NCBI RefSeq assembly: GCF_030294945.1
Contig: NZ_AP018448.1
Coordinates: 1,178,001 to 1,242,000 of the forward strand
Source of the DNA: Streptomyces graminofaciens
GTDB lineage: Bacteria > Actinomycetota > Actinomycetes > Streptomycetales > Streptomycetaceae
Direction: 5' to 3'
DNA: 64,000 bases
Below, one piece after another: positions 35,918 to 44,325 of this stretch. Every line of letters starts with the position of its first letter. Positions within the stretch are counted from its first letter, which is position 1. The notes beneath the pieces are model-generated. The model was not told the DNA's origin. It saw only the letters and a list, made by a program, of their open reading frames with translations, and ran no database searches. Both the position numbers and the translations under genes were made by a program.

Positions 35918-37840
35918 GTGAAATTCACCGGAAAAATACCTTCCAGCATTCCCGGAAGGATCAATTCGGCGGTGTTCGCCCCGGCTCCGGTCGGCCGGGA
36001 CCGCGCCATCGCCATGTCCGAGCGGCTGGCCGCCATGTCCTCTCTCACCTCGTCACTGGAGTACCTGACCCAGCGCAAGGACATCGAGAAGGGAGGCATG
36101 AGCGACTGGGAGGTCGGCAAGGGGTACCTGGCGGGCTCCGGCCCGCTCACGCGCCGACTGGTCGACAGCGTCAGCGGAGTGCGGACCACGACCGCCCTGC
36201 ACATCGCGCGCTCCGCGGTGTCCGCCGCCATGCTACTGCCGGGCAACTCCCGCTGGCGGGGCGCGGGCAGCCTCTTCCTCGGCACCACCTCGGCCCTGCT
36301 CTCCCCGCGCCACCACTACGGCGCCGACGGTTCCGACCAGGTGGCGTCGCTGGTGCAGCTGGCCACCGGCGCCGCCCGCCTCGTACCGTCGCCGGCGGCC
36401 AAGGACGCGCTGCTGTGGTACACAGCCCTCCAGGGCAACCTCGCCTACGCGGTGTCCGGTTGGGTCAAGCTCTTCGGCAAGAGCTGGCGCGACGCCTCCG
36501 CTCTGGGCGGTGTCATGCGCACCCGGACCTACGGTCATGAGGGCATGTACCGGTGGACGCAGGAACACCCCCAGGTCACCAAGGTGCTCACCCACAGCGT
36601 GCTGGCGCTGGAGTGCCTCTTCCCGCTCGCCTACGCGCGAGGCGGCAAACTGACCCGTTCCATGATCGCCAGTGCCGCCGCGTTCCACCTGGCCAACGGC
36701 TATTTCCTCGGTCTGGGCAGGTTCGCGACCGCCTTCCCCGCGTTCCATCCGCTGATCGCCTACACCTCCGCTCCACGTTCCCACCCCACGGTCGCCGGAC
36801 GGGACGACCGTGCCGTGCAGACCGCGCTCGCCGCGCTCGCCGCGGGTGTGGCCGCGGCGGCTGTAACCGCCGTGCAGCGGCGCCTGCGCACCACGGAGGG
36901 CTGGCACAGCTCACGGGTGCTGACCACGCGGCACGGCAACCTGCTGCAGTACGAGGAGTACTCGCCGGGCGCTCCGGAGAAGCCGGTCGTCGTGCTCGCC
37001 AGCGGGCTGTTGTCCACCAGCGAGCACTACGCCTGGATCTCCGAGCGCCTTGCCCACGACACCGGGTACGGGGTCATCACCTACGCCCGCGCCGGGTACG
37101 CCGGCAGCCACCGCAAGGCCACCGGTCCCTTCCGTCTGGTGGAGTCCGTCCACGACCTGGTGGACCTGGTGAACGGTGCCGTCGCCCCGCACCGCAAGGT
37201 GATCCTGGTCGGCCACTCGATCGGTGGGGAACTCGCCCGCCGCGCAGCCCTGCACCTGGGCGACCGCGTCGAGGGCGTCGTCTATCTCGACGCCTCCCAC
37301 CCGGGCCAGTTCAACAGTGGGCAGAGTCTGGTCGACATCGGTCTGGGCGGGAGTTTCACCGCCGTGAGCCGGGCGCTGCGCCTGGGGACCGGAATCCTCC
37401 TCAACCGGCCGACTTGGCTCGACGAACTGCCCCATGCCTACCGGAAGAAGGTCCACGCCCAGTACGCGGACTCTCGCATGTGGGAGGCGGCGCGCCGCGA
37501 ATGGAAGGCGGTGCAGGCCGACTTCCGGTCCTTCCCCGGGACGCTCAGCAGGATCGAGGGGGTGCCCGCCCTGGTGGTCTCCGCACAGCGGACCGTGGAC
37601 AGCAACCCCGCACAGCTGCTGCTCCACAGGGAACTCGCCGAGGCCCACACCGGCACGCGTACCAAGACGGTGGTCGTAGAGAACGCCACACACGAGAGCA
37701 TGCTGATCAACAGCCGTCACGCCCATCAGGTGTCGGATCTCATCATCGCCTTCTTCGGCGACGACGGTCGCGCCCCGGTCGCCGAGCCCGTCCGCTCCCC
37801 CGGCAGGAAGCCCCAGCACACGAAGGAGACCGTCCGGTGA
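35918..37840 (+). CDS. Fused HTTM-like membrane domain and alpha/beta hydrolase (LinH-like)
   Basis: 640 residues from GTG 35918. The N-terminal ~320 residues are polytopic and HTTM-like: GADGSDQVASLVQLATG, GNLAYAVSGWVKLFGKSWRD, then FHLANGYFLGLGRF. The C-terminal half is an alpha/beta hydrolase with oxyanion region VVVLASGLLSTSEHY, nucleophile elbow GHSIGG (about 431-436), acid near YLDASH and His in ENATHES. I recall this exact fusion as CypH/LinH of linaridin clusters, needed with a partner for dehydrobutyrine formation. It overlaps the next start by 4 bp. Enzymatic chemistry is not proven for this family. Confidence 0.82.
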   Translation: MKFTGKIPSSIPGRINSAVFAPAPVGRDRAIAMSERLAAMSSLTSSLEYLTQRKDIEKGGMSDWEVGKGYLAGSGPLTRRLVDSVSGVRTTTALHIARSAVSAAMLLPGNSRWRGAGSLFLGTTSALLSPRHHYGADGSDQVASLVQLATGAARLVPSPAAKDALLWYTALQGNLAYAVSGWVKLFGKSWRDASALGGVMRTRTYGHEGMYRWTQEHPQVTKVLTHSVLALECLFPLAYARGGKLTRSMIASAAAFHLANGYFLGLGRFATAFPAFHPLIAYTSAPRSHPTVAGRDDRAVQTALAALAAGVAAAAVTAVQRRLRTTEGWHSSRVLTTRHGNLLQYEEYSPGAPEKPVVVLASGLLSTSEHYAWISERLAHDTGYGVITYARAGYAGSHRKATGPFRLVESVHDLVDLVNGAVAPHRKVILVGHSIGGELARRAALHLGDRVEGVVYLDASHPGQFNSGQSLVDIGLGGSFTAVSRALRLGTGILLNRPTWLDELPHAYRKKVHAQYADSRMWEAARREWKAVQADFRSFPGTLSRIEGVPALVVSAQRTVDSNPAQLLLHRELAEAHTGTRTKTVVVENATHESMLINSRHAHQVSDLIIAFFGDDGRAPVAEPVRSPGRKPQHTKETVR

Positions 37841-38547
37841 GTGCCTTGTCGCATCCGAGCTCGAAGAACCCGTTCGCCGGCGAGGGAGCCCCCTGGCGGA
37901 TCGCCGGAGCCGCCGCACTGCTGCTGACCCTCGCGGCCCAGCACCCCAACCACGAGTTCAACCGGGTCCGCACCAGGGACATCTTCTCCATGCTGCCGAA
38001 CTGGCGGTTCTTCGCGCCAAATCCGGCCATGTACGACTACCACTTCCTGTACCGCACCGTGCACGCGGACGGTTCGGCCTCGACGTGGCACGACATCAGC
38101 GGCATCGAGGACCGCAAGCCCATGCACCTCATCTGGTTCCCGACCCGCCGCGCTGACAAGTCCGTCTTCGACGCCTGCCAGGAGATGCTGCAGCGACTCG
38201 ACCACGGCTTCCCGGCTGTCGTTCGCACTCCTGGGTACCGGCTGGTCGTAGAGCGCGTACGGGCTCGGATCACGGCCGGGGACGAAACGGTCGGGGAGGC
38301 GGCTCCGGGCGGAACGGCCGAGGCCCGGGGTTTCCAGTTCGCGCTTGCCTCCGGCACGGGATACGACCTGCGGCACAAACCCCAACTCCTGTTCGTCTCC
38401 CCCTTCGTCCCACTCGCCCCTCACGCGCCGAGCAGTCCGCTGACTCCGATCACCCTCGCCAAGTCGTCCGACTGGACCGGCGACGTGGCGCCTGACAAAG
38501 CACCCGCCAAGGCACCCGGCAAGACACCTGAGAGGACAGGCTCATGA
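37837..38547 (+). CDS. WRFFAPNP-motif protein, HTTM partner in the RiPP-like cluster
   Basis: 236 residues from GTG 37837 (GTGA overlap), with AAGGAG upstream. One hydrophobic segment (about 20-35, IAGAAALLLTLAAQ) is followed by FSMLPNWRFFAPNP, a pattern seen downstream of HTTM membrane domains, then a soluble alpha/beta region (HDISGIEDRKPMHLIWFPTRR) and a Pro/Lys-rich tail. Together with the upstream fusion it probably forms the membrane modification complex. It overlaps the 41-residue membrane peptide gene by 4 bp. Comparable accessory proteins occur in type-B linaridin clusters as I remember them. Confidence 0.7.
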   Translation: MSALSHPSSKNPFAGEGAPWRIAGAAALLLTLAAQHPNHEFNRVRTRDIFSMLPNWRFFAPNPAMYDYHFLYRTVHADGSASTWHDISGIEDRKPMHLIWFPTRRADKSVFDACQEMLQRLDHGFPAVVRTPGYRLVVERVRARITAGDETVGEAAPGGTAEARGFQFALASGTGYDLRHKPQLLFVSPFVPLAPHAPSSPLTPITLAKSSDWTGDVAPDKAPAKAPGKTPERTGS

Positions 38548-38669
38548 GCCTCGACAACCCCTTCTTGATCGCCGGTGGCGCGATCTTCCTGCTCGGCCTG
38601 GTCAAGGCGGGCGCCCTCTACTTCCAAGGGACGCGGGAACCGAACCAGGAAGAGAGGGAGACCGAGTGA
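38544..38669 (+). CDS. 41-residue single-pass membrane peptide
   Basis: Starts on ATGA overlap at 38544 and encodes MSLDNPFLIAGGAIFLLGLV followed by KAGALYFQGT and an acidic tail REPNQEERETE. One membrane helix covers about residues 7-24. Three consecutive coupled genes suggest it belongs to the modification complex. It is too short for standard gene finders and is probably unannotated. A second core peptide is unlikely because of the membrane-helix pattern and charged tail. Confidence 0.6.
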   Translation: MSLDNPFLIAGGAIFLLGLVKAGALYFQGTREPNQEERETE

Positions 38670-38698
38670 CCTTGGCCGGCACGATCGCCACGAGTGCC

Positions 38699-38737
38699 CC
38701 CGCCGCCCGCCCGGTTCGACTCCGGGCGGGCGGCGGG
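38699..38737 (+). terminator. Hairpin before the ABC exporter gene
   Basis: CCCGCCGCCCGCCCGG (38699-38714) pairs perfectly with CCGGGCGGGCGGCGGG (38722-38737) around TTCGACT. This 16-bp all-GC stem lies 29 bp after the 41-residue ORF and 41 bp before the exporter start. Confidence 0.75.
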
Positions 38738-38778
38738 TGGTTCCGGCCCCAGGTCCCTGGCCCCGCCGAGGACGCGAC

Positions 38779-40770
38779 ATGAGCGACCGGACCACCGACG
38801 AGGGCGGGCACCGGCGTCCGCGGGAACAGCGGACGGACCTGACGAAGGCCTCGGAGAGCGCCTCGCAGCAGGGCCCGGAACAGGGCCGGAGAGCGACCCG
38901 AGAGAAGCGGGGACACGGGCAGGGCATGAGCAAGGATCAGCAGCAGATGGAGGACGGGACCGCTCGGCGTCGCGCCGGGCACCGGGCGGTTCCCCAGCTT
39001 CACCTGCATCTGCTGTGGGGCAAGGGCGCCAAACCCTGGCAGGCCCTCGGCCGGCACCGCAGGCTGATCGTCCTCGGCATCCTGCTCGGTCTGACGGGCG
39101 CGGCGACGTCCCTGGCGCAGCCCGCGGTGATCGGCCAACTGGTGGGCGCCGCGGAGAAGGGACGGCCGGTGACCGAGCCGATCCTCATCGCCGCGGCACT
39201 GTTCACCGCCGACGCCGTCCTCGGCGCGCTGCACTCGTACACCATCGGGCTGGCCGGGGAGAACATCGTCTACGACATCCGCTCCACCTTGACGTCACGT
39301 CTGCTGCGCTCCCGGTTCCGGGCGTACAGCGACTGGCAACAGGGCGATGTGTTCTCCCGGATGGTCAGCGACACCCTGCTCGCCCGGTCCACCATGACGC
39401 ACGCGATCGACAGCATCCTCAACAACGGTTTCCTGGTCATCGGCGGCATCGTGCTGATGGCCTGGATCGACATGGTGCTGCTCGCCGCGACGCTCGTGTG
39501 TCTCGGTGTCACCAGCGTCGTCTCCCTGTGGCTCGCTCGGGGGGTCCACCGGGTGTCGGTGCGCAACCAGACCGACACCGGCAACTTCGGCTCCGCGCTG
39601 CTGCGGGTGCTGGGCGCGATGCCCACGGTGAAGGCGTCGCGTGCCGAGAGCCGGGAGGCGGAGGGCATCGCGGTCATCGCCAAGGAAGCCCGTAAGTCCG
39701 GGATCAAGGTGACGGTCATGTCGTCGCTGCTGGATCCGACCATGAGCATCGGTACCCAGCTCGCTCTGACCGTGGTCATCGGTCTGGGCGCGGCCCGCAG
39801 TGCGACGGGCGCGATGCCCGCGGCGGATCTCACGGCGTTCATCCTGTACCTCTTCTACCTGGTGGCACCGCTGCTGCAACTGTTCGAGTCCATTGCCCAG
39901 TTCCAGGTCGGCAGGGCATCAGTGGACCGGCTGGCGGAACTCGGCAGGATCGAGGTCGAGACCGACCAACGGTACGACCCGGCGACGGCCCGTACTCGTA
40001 GTGGCCGCTCCCGTAGCCGCGGATACGAGGCAGGGCTCGTCTTCGACGAGGTCCGCTTCTCCTATCCGAACAGCCAGCAGGTGATTCTGGGCGGGGTCTC
40101 CTTCACCGTTCCGGACCGCGGGCTCACCGCGATCGTGGGGCCGTCCGGCGCCGGCAAGTCCACCGTGTTCCAGCTGATCGAGCGGCTCTTCGACCCGGTG
40201 TCCGGGGTGATCAGGATCGACGGCACGGACATCACCGACATGCCGCTGAACCAGCTCCGGTCCGTCGTCGGTTATGTGGACCAGGACCACACGCTGCTGC
40301 GCGGCTCCGTGCGGGACAACCTCACGTACTCCGCTCCGAACGCCGGCGACAAGGACATCGCCGAGGCATTACGCATGGCCAACCTCACCGAGGTCATCGC
40401 GGCCCTGCCGAACGGACTCGACACCGGACTCGGCGACCGCGGCGCCGGGCTGTCCGGCGGTCAGCGGCAGCGCCTGGCCATCGCCCGCACCCTTTTGCAG
40501 ACTCCCAGATTTCTGCTTCTGGACGAGGCGACCGCGAATCTGGACAGCGAATCGGAAGGCGCCCTGCGGGACAGCATCGCCATGATCTCGGAATTCTGCG
40601 CGGTCATCGCCATCGCACACCGGCTGTCCACGGTCACCCAGGCACAGCAGATCATCGTCATGGACAAGGGCACGGTACAGGCGACCGGTACGCATGCCGA
40701 TCTGAACCGGACCAATGCCCTCTACAGCAGGCTGTCGAAGCTGCAGGAACTCAGCGACATCGCATCCTGA
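38779..40770 (+). CDS. ABC exporter, fused membrane and ATPase domains (RiPP-like cluster)
   Basis: 663 residues from ATG 38779 with GAGGA six bases upstream; the first ~80 residues are a charged, Gln/Arg-rich extension. The type IV exporter membrane domain spans about 90-370 (six helices), then the ATPase: Walker A GPSGAGKST (about 453), Q-loop YVDQD, signature LSGGQRQR (about 557), Walker B FLLLDEAT (about 578) and H-loop AHRLST. No C39 peptidase domain is present, so leader removal must be elsewhere. It fits LinT/CypT. A TTA codon at 40369-40371 suggests bldA control. Confidence 0.9.
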   Translation: MSDRTTDEGGHRRPREQRTDLTKASESASQQGPEQGRRATREKRGHGQGMSKDQQQMEDGTARRRAGHRAVPQLHLHLLWGKGAKPWQALGRHRRLIVLGILLGLTGAATSLAQPAVIGQLVGAAEKGRPVTEPILIAAALFTADAVLGALHSYTIGLAGENIVYDIRSTLTSRLLRSRFRAYSDWQQGDVFSRMVSDTLLARSTMTHAIDSILNNGFLVIGGIVLMAWIDMVLLAATLVCLGVTSVVSLWLARGVHRVSVRNQTDTGNFGSALLRVLGAMPTVKASRAESREAEGIAVIAKEARKSGIKVTVMSSLLDPTMSIGTQLALTVVIGLGAARSATGAMPAADLTAFILYLFYLVAPLLQLFESIAQFQVGRASVDRLAELGRIEVETDQRYDPATARTRSGRSRSRGYEAGLVFDEVRFSYPNSQQVILGGVSFTVPDRGLTAIVGPSGAGKSTVFQLIERLFDPVSGVIRIDGTDITDMPLNQLRSVVGYVDQDHTLLRGSVRDNLTYSAPNAGDKDIAEALRMANLTEVIAALPNGLDTGLGDRGAGLSGGQRQRLAIARTLLQTPRFLLLDEATANLDSESEGALRDSIAMISEFCAVIAIAHRLSTVTQAQQIIVMDKGTVQATGTHADLNRTNALYSRLSKLQELSDIAS

Positions 40771-40804
40771 TCTCGAATTCGACTTTCCGATCCCGTGCCA
40801 TGAA

Positions 40805-40822
40805 TAGGTATTTCTCTCAATG
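40805..40822 (+). promoter_or_regulatory. TAGGTA element, copy 3
   Basis: TAGGTATTTCTCTCAATG lies 102 nt before the 52-residue ORF. It matches copy 2 (35305-35322) at TAGGTATTT-N5-CAATG with identical spacing (N5 counted so that both end in CAATG). Confidence 0.5.
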
Positions 40823-40906
40823 GTTCGGAATCCCGCAGGGACCTAACGTCGAATCAGAAAAGGCCCTCGCACATACCGTCCACCCGAGACGGAGAAGGGA
40901 AACACG

Positions 40907-41065
40907 ATGAGTCATCTTCTGCTCTGTCCGGCCGTCGTGGTCATCGGAATATTCGGGTTTCTGATCGCCAATCAGGCGGTCGCCCTCCCGGCCCTCATCG
41001 GCGCCGCACTGCTCGTGCCGACCGGCGTCGCCGCCCAGCTCAGGAAGAAGAGGCAGCACTCATGA
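40907..41065 (+). CDS. 52-residue two-helix membrane peptide
   Basis: ATG 40907 is preceded by GGAGAAGGGA. It encodes MSHLLLCPAVVVIGIFGFLI, a short ANQAVALP turn, a second hydrophobic stretch ALIGAALLVPTGVAA and a basic tail QLRKKRQHS. Two membrane helices are predicted. It overlaps the methyltransferase start by 4 bp. The first two residues, MSH, echo the precursor start, but composition argues against a core peptide. It may be an immunity or scaffold peptide; function unknown. Confidence 0.6.
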   Translation: MSHLLLCPAVVVIGIFGFLIANQAVALPALIGAALLVPTGVAAQLRKKRQHS

Positions 41066-41865
41066 AAACAGCCGACACGACCGACGTCGTCGACGACATC
41101 GGCTACGGACTGCAGTTCGCCGGTTGGTACGACCGTCTGTTCCCCAGCGACGACTCCGTCGACGTCGAGGTGGAGCGTCTCGTCTCGCTCCATCCGGACC
41201 CGGGCTCCGGCACCGTCGAGTTCGGCGTGGGCAACGGCCGGCTGGCGCTGCCGCTCTCCCGGCGGGTGGGACCCGTCGTCGGCGTCGACTCCTCGGCCGA
41301 GATGCTCGACGTCCTGCGCGCGAACCTCCGCCCCGACACCCCCGTCGAAGCCGTCCACGCCGACATCCGTACCTACACCGCCGCCCGCACCGTGGGACTC
41401 GTCTACTGCGTGTGCGCCACCCTGTCGATGCTCCTCACCCCCGAGGACCAGCGGCAGGCCGTACGGCGGGCCGCCGACCTGCTCGCCCCCGGCGGCCGGC
41501 TCGTCGTGGAGACCCACAACAAGTCGGCGATCGTCGACCTCCACGAAGGCCGCCGCCGGGCCACGTTCTTCACCCCGTACCCGACCGCCGGCACCGGTCT
41601 GCAGAGCCACTCCGTACTCGAGCCCGAGGATTCCCTGTGGCATCTCTCCCACATCTGGTACGAGGCCGACGGCAGCACCCGGGTCGGCACCGAGGTCTCC
41701 CGGCTGACCGGTGCCGACGAACTGGACGCGTACGCCCGCGCCGCAGGTCTGTGGCCGGAGAGCCGCCTCGGCGACTGGGACCCGGAAGCGGACACGCACG
41801 ACGAACTCTCGCCCCTGACCATCTGCACCTACGTCAAACCGTCCCGCCCCGCGTCGGCGGCGTGA
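41062..41865 (+). CDS. SAM-dependent methyltransferase, probable RiPP N-methyltransferase
   Basis: 267 residues, ATGA-coupled to the upstream 52-residue ORF. Class I Rossmann methyltransferase: motif I VEFGVGNGRLALPLS (about 51-65), acidic end of strand 2 VGVDSSAEML, VHADIRTY, and LAPGGRLVVETHN. This size and type fits CypM/LinM, which dimethylates the N-terminal amine of linaridins. It is the last gene before a 14-bp-stem terminator and so probably the end of the cluster. Confidence 0.87.
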   Translation: MKTADTTDVVDDIGYGLQFAGWYDRLFPSDDSVDVEVERLVSLHPDPGSGTVEFGVGNGRLALPLSRRVGPVVGVDSSAEMLDVLRANLRPDTPVEAVHADIRTYTAARTVGLVYCVCATLSMLLTPEDQRQAVRRAADLLAPGGRLVVETHNKSAIVDLHEGRRRATFFTPYPTAGTGLQSHSVLEPEDSLWHLSHIWYEADGSTRVGTEVSRLTGADELDAYARAAGLWPESRLGDWDPEADTHDELSPLTICTYVKPSRPASAA

Positions 41866-41937
41866 GTGATTGACGGTCCGCTCACCCCCGGCACTCCCCG
41901 CTGTCCCGCCGATCCTCCGGCCTCACCCCATGAAGGT

Positions 41938-41971
41938 CTCGCCCGGACGCGCACGCACGCGTCCGGGCGAG
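41938..41971 (+). terminator. Terminator at the end of the RiPP-like cluster
   Basis: CTCGCCCGGACGCG (41938-41951) pairs perfectly with CGCGTCCGGGCGAG (41958-41971) around a 6-nt loop, 72 bp after the methyltransferase stop. Confidence 0.8.
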
Positions 41972-42154
41972 GTCGTGTCCGGAAGAGATCCGGAACACGC
42001 CCCGGCGGCTCCGGCAACACTCGCCGGTAGGGGCATCTGACTCTGGTCGAGTCGGTGGCGCTCTGCCGAGAATGGCTGCCCGTGCCGATGATCCGCCCCG
42101 GTCCCAGGCAGGACCGGCACGGCTCAACTGCCGGTTCCTGTCCCCAGGAGAGCG

Positions 42155-43603
42155 ATGTCGCAGCCAGAGCCCCCCGCACGCCTGGCCGTGCCACGGGAGT
42201 CCAAGCTCGTACGCGGTCTGAATCTGTTGAACTGCTTCGGCCCCGACGACGACGTGCTGAGACTCTCGCAGTTGGCGGCCCGGGCCCAGGTACCCCTGCC
42301 GACCGCGCACCGGCTCGTCCAGGAACTGGAGCTGTGCGGCATGCTGGAGCGCGTTGGCGGCCATCTGCGGCTGGGCCGGTCACTGGCGCTGCTGGCGACA
42401 CGCGCGCAAGGCCATCTGCACACGCTCCTGGACGACTCGCTGCCGTTGCTGACCCGGTTGCACGACGCGACCGGCCTCGCTGTGGTGCTCTCCGCGCGCT
42501 ACGGCTCGCAGACACTGCCGATCGGCCACCTCAGCCGGCTGGGCGGCACCACGGTGGTCTCGTACGCGCCGCCGGACAGCATGATCAACTCCACGCTGGT
42601 GGCGGGAGCCCTGCGGCGCCACGACCGCGGCGTCGTGACCCCGGAGGTGATCAGCCATGGCGAGGTGACCGGGGTCAGCGCCGCGATCAGCCCACCGGGC
42701 ACGGCCATCAGGGCCGCGGTCACCCTGATCGGCCGGGGCGACAGGGACGCCGTGGCAGCCGCCGTACCCCATGTGTACGCCGTGGCGCAGGGGCTCAGCG
42801 GCCAGCTGGCGGACGCTGCGGTGGTCCCGCTGCCGCCGAGTCCTCCCCCGCCTGACCCGTGCCCGGACACCCCCTCGATGCTCTTCCGGGGTATCAGTCT
42901 GCTGAACAGTGTGCGCGCGGGCGAGACCCGGGTGAGCCTCTCGGAGCTGGCCAACCGCACCGGGCTGCCCAAGTCCACGGCGCATCGGCTGATCTCGGTG
43001 CTGATCGACTACCAGTTCCTGCAGGAGGGTGGCGCCGGTGTCATGTTCGGCCCCCGGGTCTTCGCCCTCAGTGCTCAGGTGCCGTCCCGGCGACTGCTGC
43101 GGGCCACCGCCCTGCCGTGGCAGCGGTCGCTGTGCGAACAGAGCGCCGGGATCTCCTGTCTGTTGGTGCCGAACGCGCCGGTGATGGACCCTCTGACGCG
43201 TGTCTACTTCGGCGGGCCGATGGTCTCCGCCTTCGATCGCAGTGTCACCGGCGCCGTCGGGAGGCTGTGCACGGCCGCCGCTCGGGCCACTGTGCGGACG
43301 GCCGATCCGAACGGCCCGTTCGCGATGCTCTCCGAGTGCCCCGAGTATGCGTCGCCGCCGCCGTCCGTGGTGGCGTCCGAACACGGCTACGCCGTGGCAA
43401 CGGCCTCCGGAGGTCTCACCGCCCTCGCGGTCCCCGTCCTCACCTGCGGGGGGATACCGGACGCCGTACTGACCCTGGTGTCACAGGCTCCCGGGCTCGA
43501 CACCCTGCGGACACGGATCCGCGCCGCGCGCAACGCGGCCGCGGACATCTCGCGTTCGTGCGCGAACATCCCCACGGAGACAGCCGCCGGCCTCGCCCAC
43601 TGA
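42155..43603 (+). CDS. Tandem-duplicated IclR-type regulator
   Basis: 482 residues, about twice the family length; GGAGAG precedes the ATG. Two IclR-like winged helices occur: one at about 18-70 (LSQLAARAQVPLPTAHRLVQELELCGMLER) and another at about 245-295 (LSELANRTGLPKSTAHRLISVLIDYQFLQ). Each is followed by an effector-domain-like half (LLTRLHDATGLAVVLSARYG; SLCEQSAGISCLLV). A Pro-rich linker PLPPSPPPPDP joins them. It looks like an intact gene duplication and fusion, giving two DNA-binding domains per chain. Targets unknown; nearby genes are remnants or unrelated. Confidence 0.85.
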   Translation: MSQPEPPARLAVPRESKLVRGLNLLNCFGPDDDVLRLSQLAARAQVPLPTAHRLVQELELCGMLERVGGHLRLGRSLALLATRAQGHLHTLLDDSLPLLTRLHDATGLAVVLSARYGSQTLPIGHLSRLGGTTVVSYAPPDSMINSTLVAGALRRHDRGVVTPEVISHGEVTGVSAAISPPGTAIRAAVTLIGRGDRDAVAAAVPHVYAVAQGLSGQLADAAVVPLPPSPPPPDPCPDTPSMLFRGISLLNSVRAGETRVSLSELANRTGLPKSTAHRLISVLIDYQFLQEGGAGVMFGPRVFALSAQVPSRRLLRATALPWQRSLCEQSAGISCLLVPNAPVMDPLTRVYFGGPMVSAFDRSVTGAVGRLCTAAARATVRTADPNGPFAMLSECPEYASPPPSVVASEHGYAVATASGGLTALAVPVLTCGGIPDAVLTLVSQAPGLDTLRTRIRAARNAAADISRSCANIPTETAAGLAH

Positions 43604-43677
43604 CCGCGTCGCGGGTGCCCGTCCGCCCGTCCCGGCAGATCCGTGCCGGTCACCTCGGACGGACACCGCCGTACGTG

Positions 43678-44325
43678 TCAGGCGGGCTCCGCCGTCGTCC
43701 CGCGGAGGACCAGGCGGGGGGTGAGGACGACCTCGCGCGGTTCGGTGCGATCGTGGTCGCGGCATTGCACGGCGCCGGTCACCGCGTATCGGGCCTGCTC
43801 CTCGGCGCTCTGGCTGACGGTGGTCAGGTTGAAGCAGCTCAGCCGGGAGAGGGTGTCGTCGTCGTAGCCGACAAAGGAGACCTCGCCCGGGACGGAGACC
43901 CCGGCGCTGGCGAGGGCGGCCAGGACCCCGATGGCGCACTGGTCGTTGAAGGCGCGGACGGCGGTGGGCACGTCGCCGCTGTCAAGAAGCTCGCGGGCGG
44001 CGCGCTCGCCTGCGGCCTCGGTGTGGTCGCCGCGCAGCACACGGATGTGGTCGTCAAGGCCGTGGCGGCGCATGGCGGTGCGGTATCCGCGGCGCCGGTC
44101 GGTGGCGATCACGCCCCTTGCCGCCGTCGACGTAGGTGATCGCCCGGTGGCCGAACTCGACGAGGTGGTCGACGATCTGCCCGACCCCGTCGTCGTCGGC
44201 GGTCCGTACGACGTCCAGGTCGGCGTCGGCGATCCGCCGGCCGACGGCGATGACCGATGACCGATGACTTACGGTCGAGGGCGGCGAGCGCGGCGGTGGG
44301 GGCGGTCGGGCCCAGCAGGATCGCC
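43678..44325 (-). pseudogene. LacI-family regulator remnant, frameshifted and 5'-truncated
   Basis: The effector domain is recognisable in three frames: LTAILLGPTAPTAALAALDR (about 44260-44330), then VIAVGRRIADADLDVVRTAD with DHLVEFGHRAITYVDGGKG, then VIATDRRRGYRTAMRRHGL to FVGYDDDTLSRLSCFNLTTV and the end at 43678. One frameshift comes from three tandem copies of a 7-bp GATGACC unit (44249-44268); the other is a single-base change near 44110. The DNA-binding domain is missing. It once controlled a divergent sugar gene, whose remnant follows. Confidence 0.8.
44249..44268. repeat. 7-bp tandem repeat causing a frameshift
   Basis: GATGACC occurs as three near-complete tandem copies. Removing one copy restores the LacI frame (DRK-SSVIAVGRR), so the extra unit is a slippage mutation. 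Confidence 0.75.
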
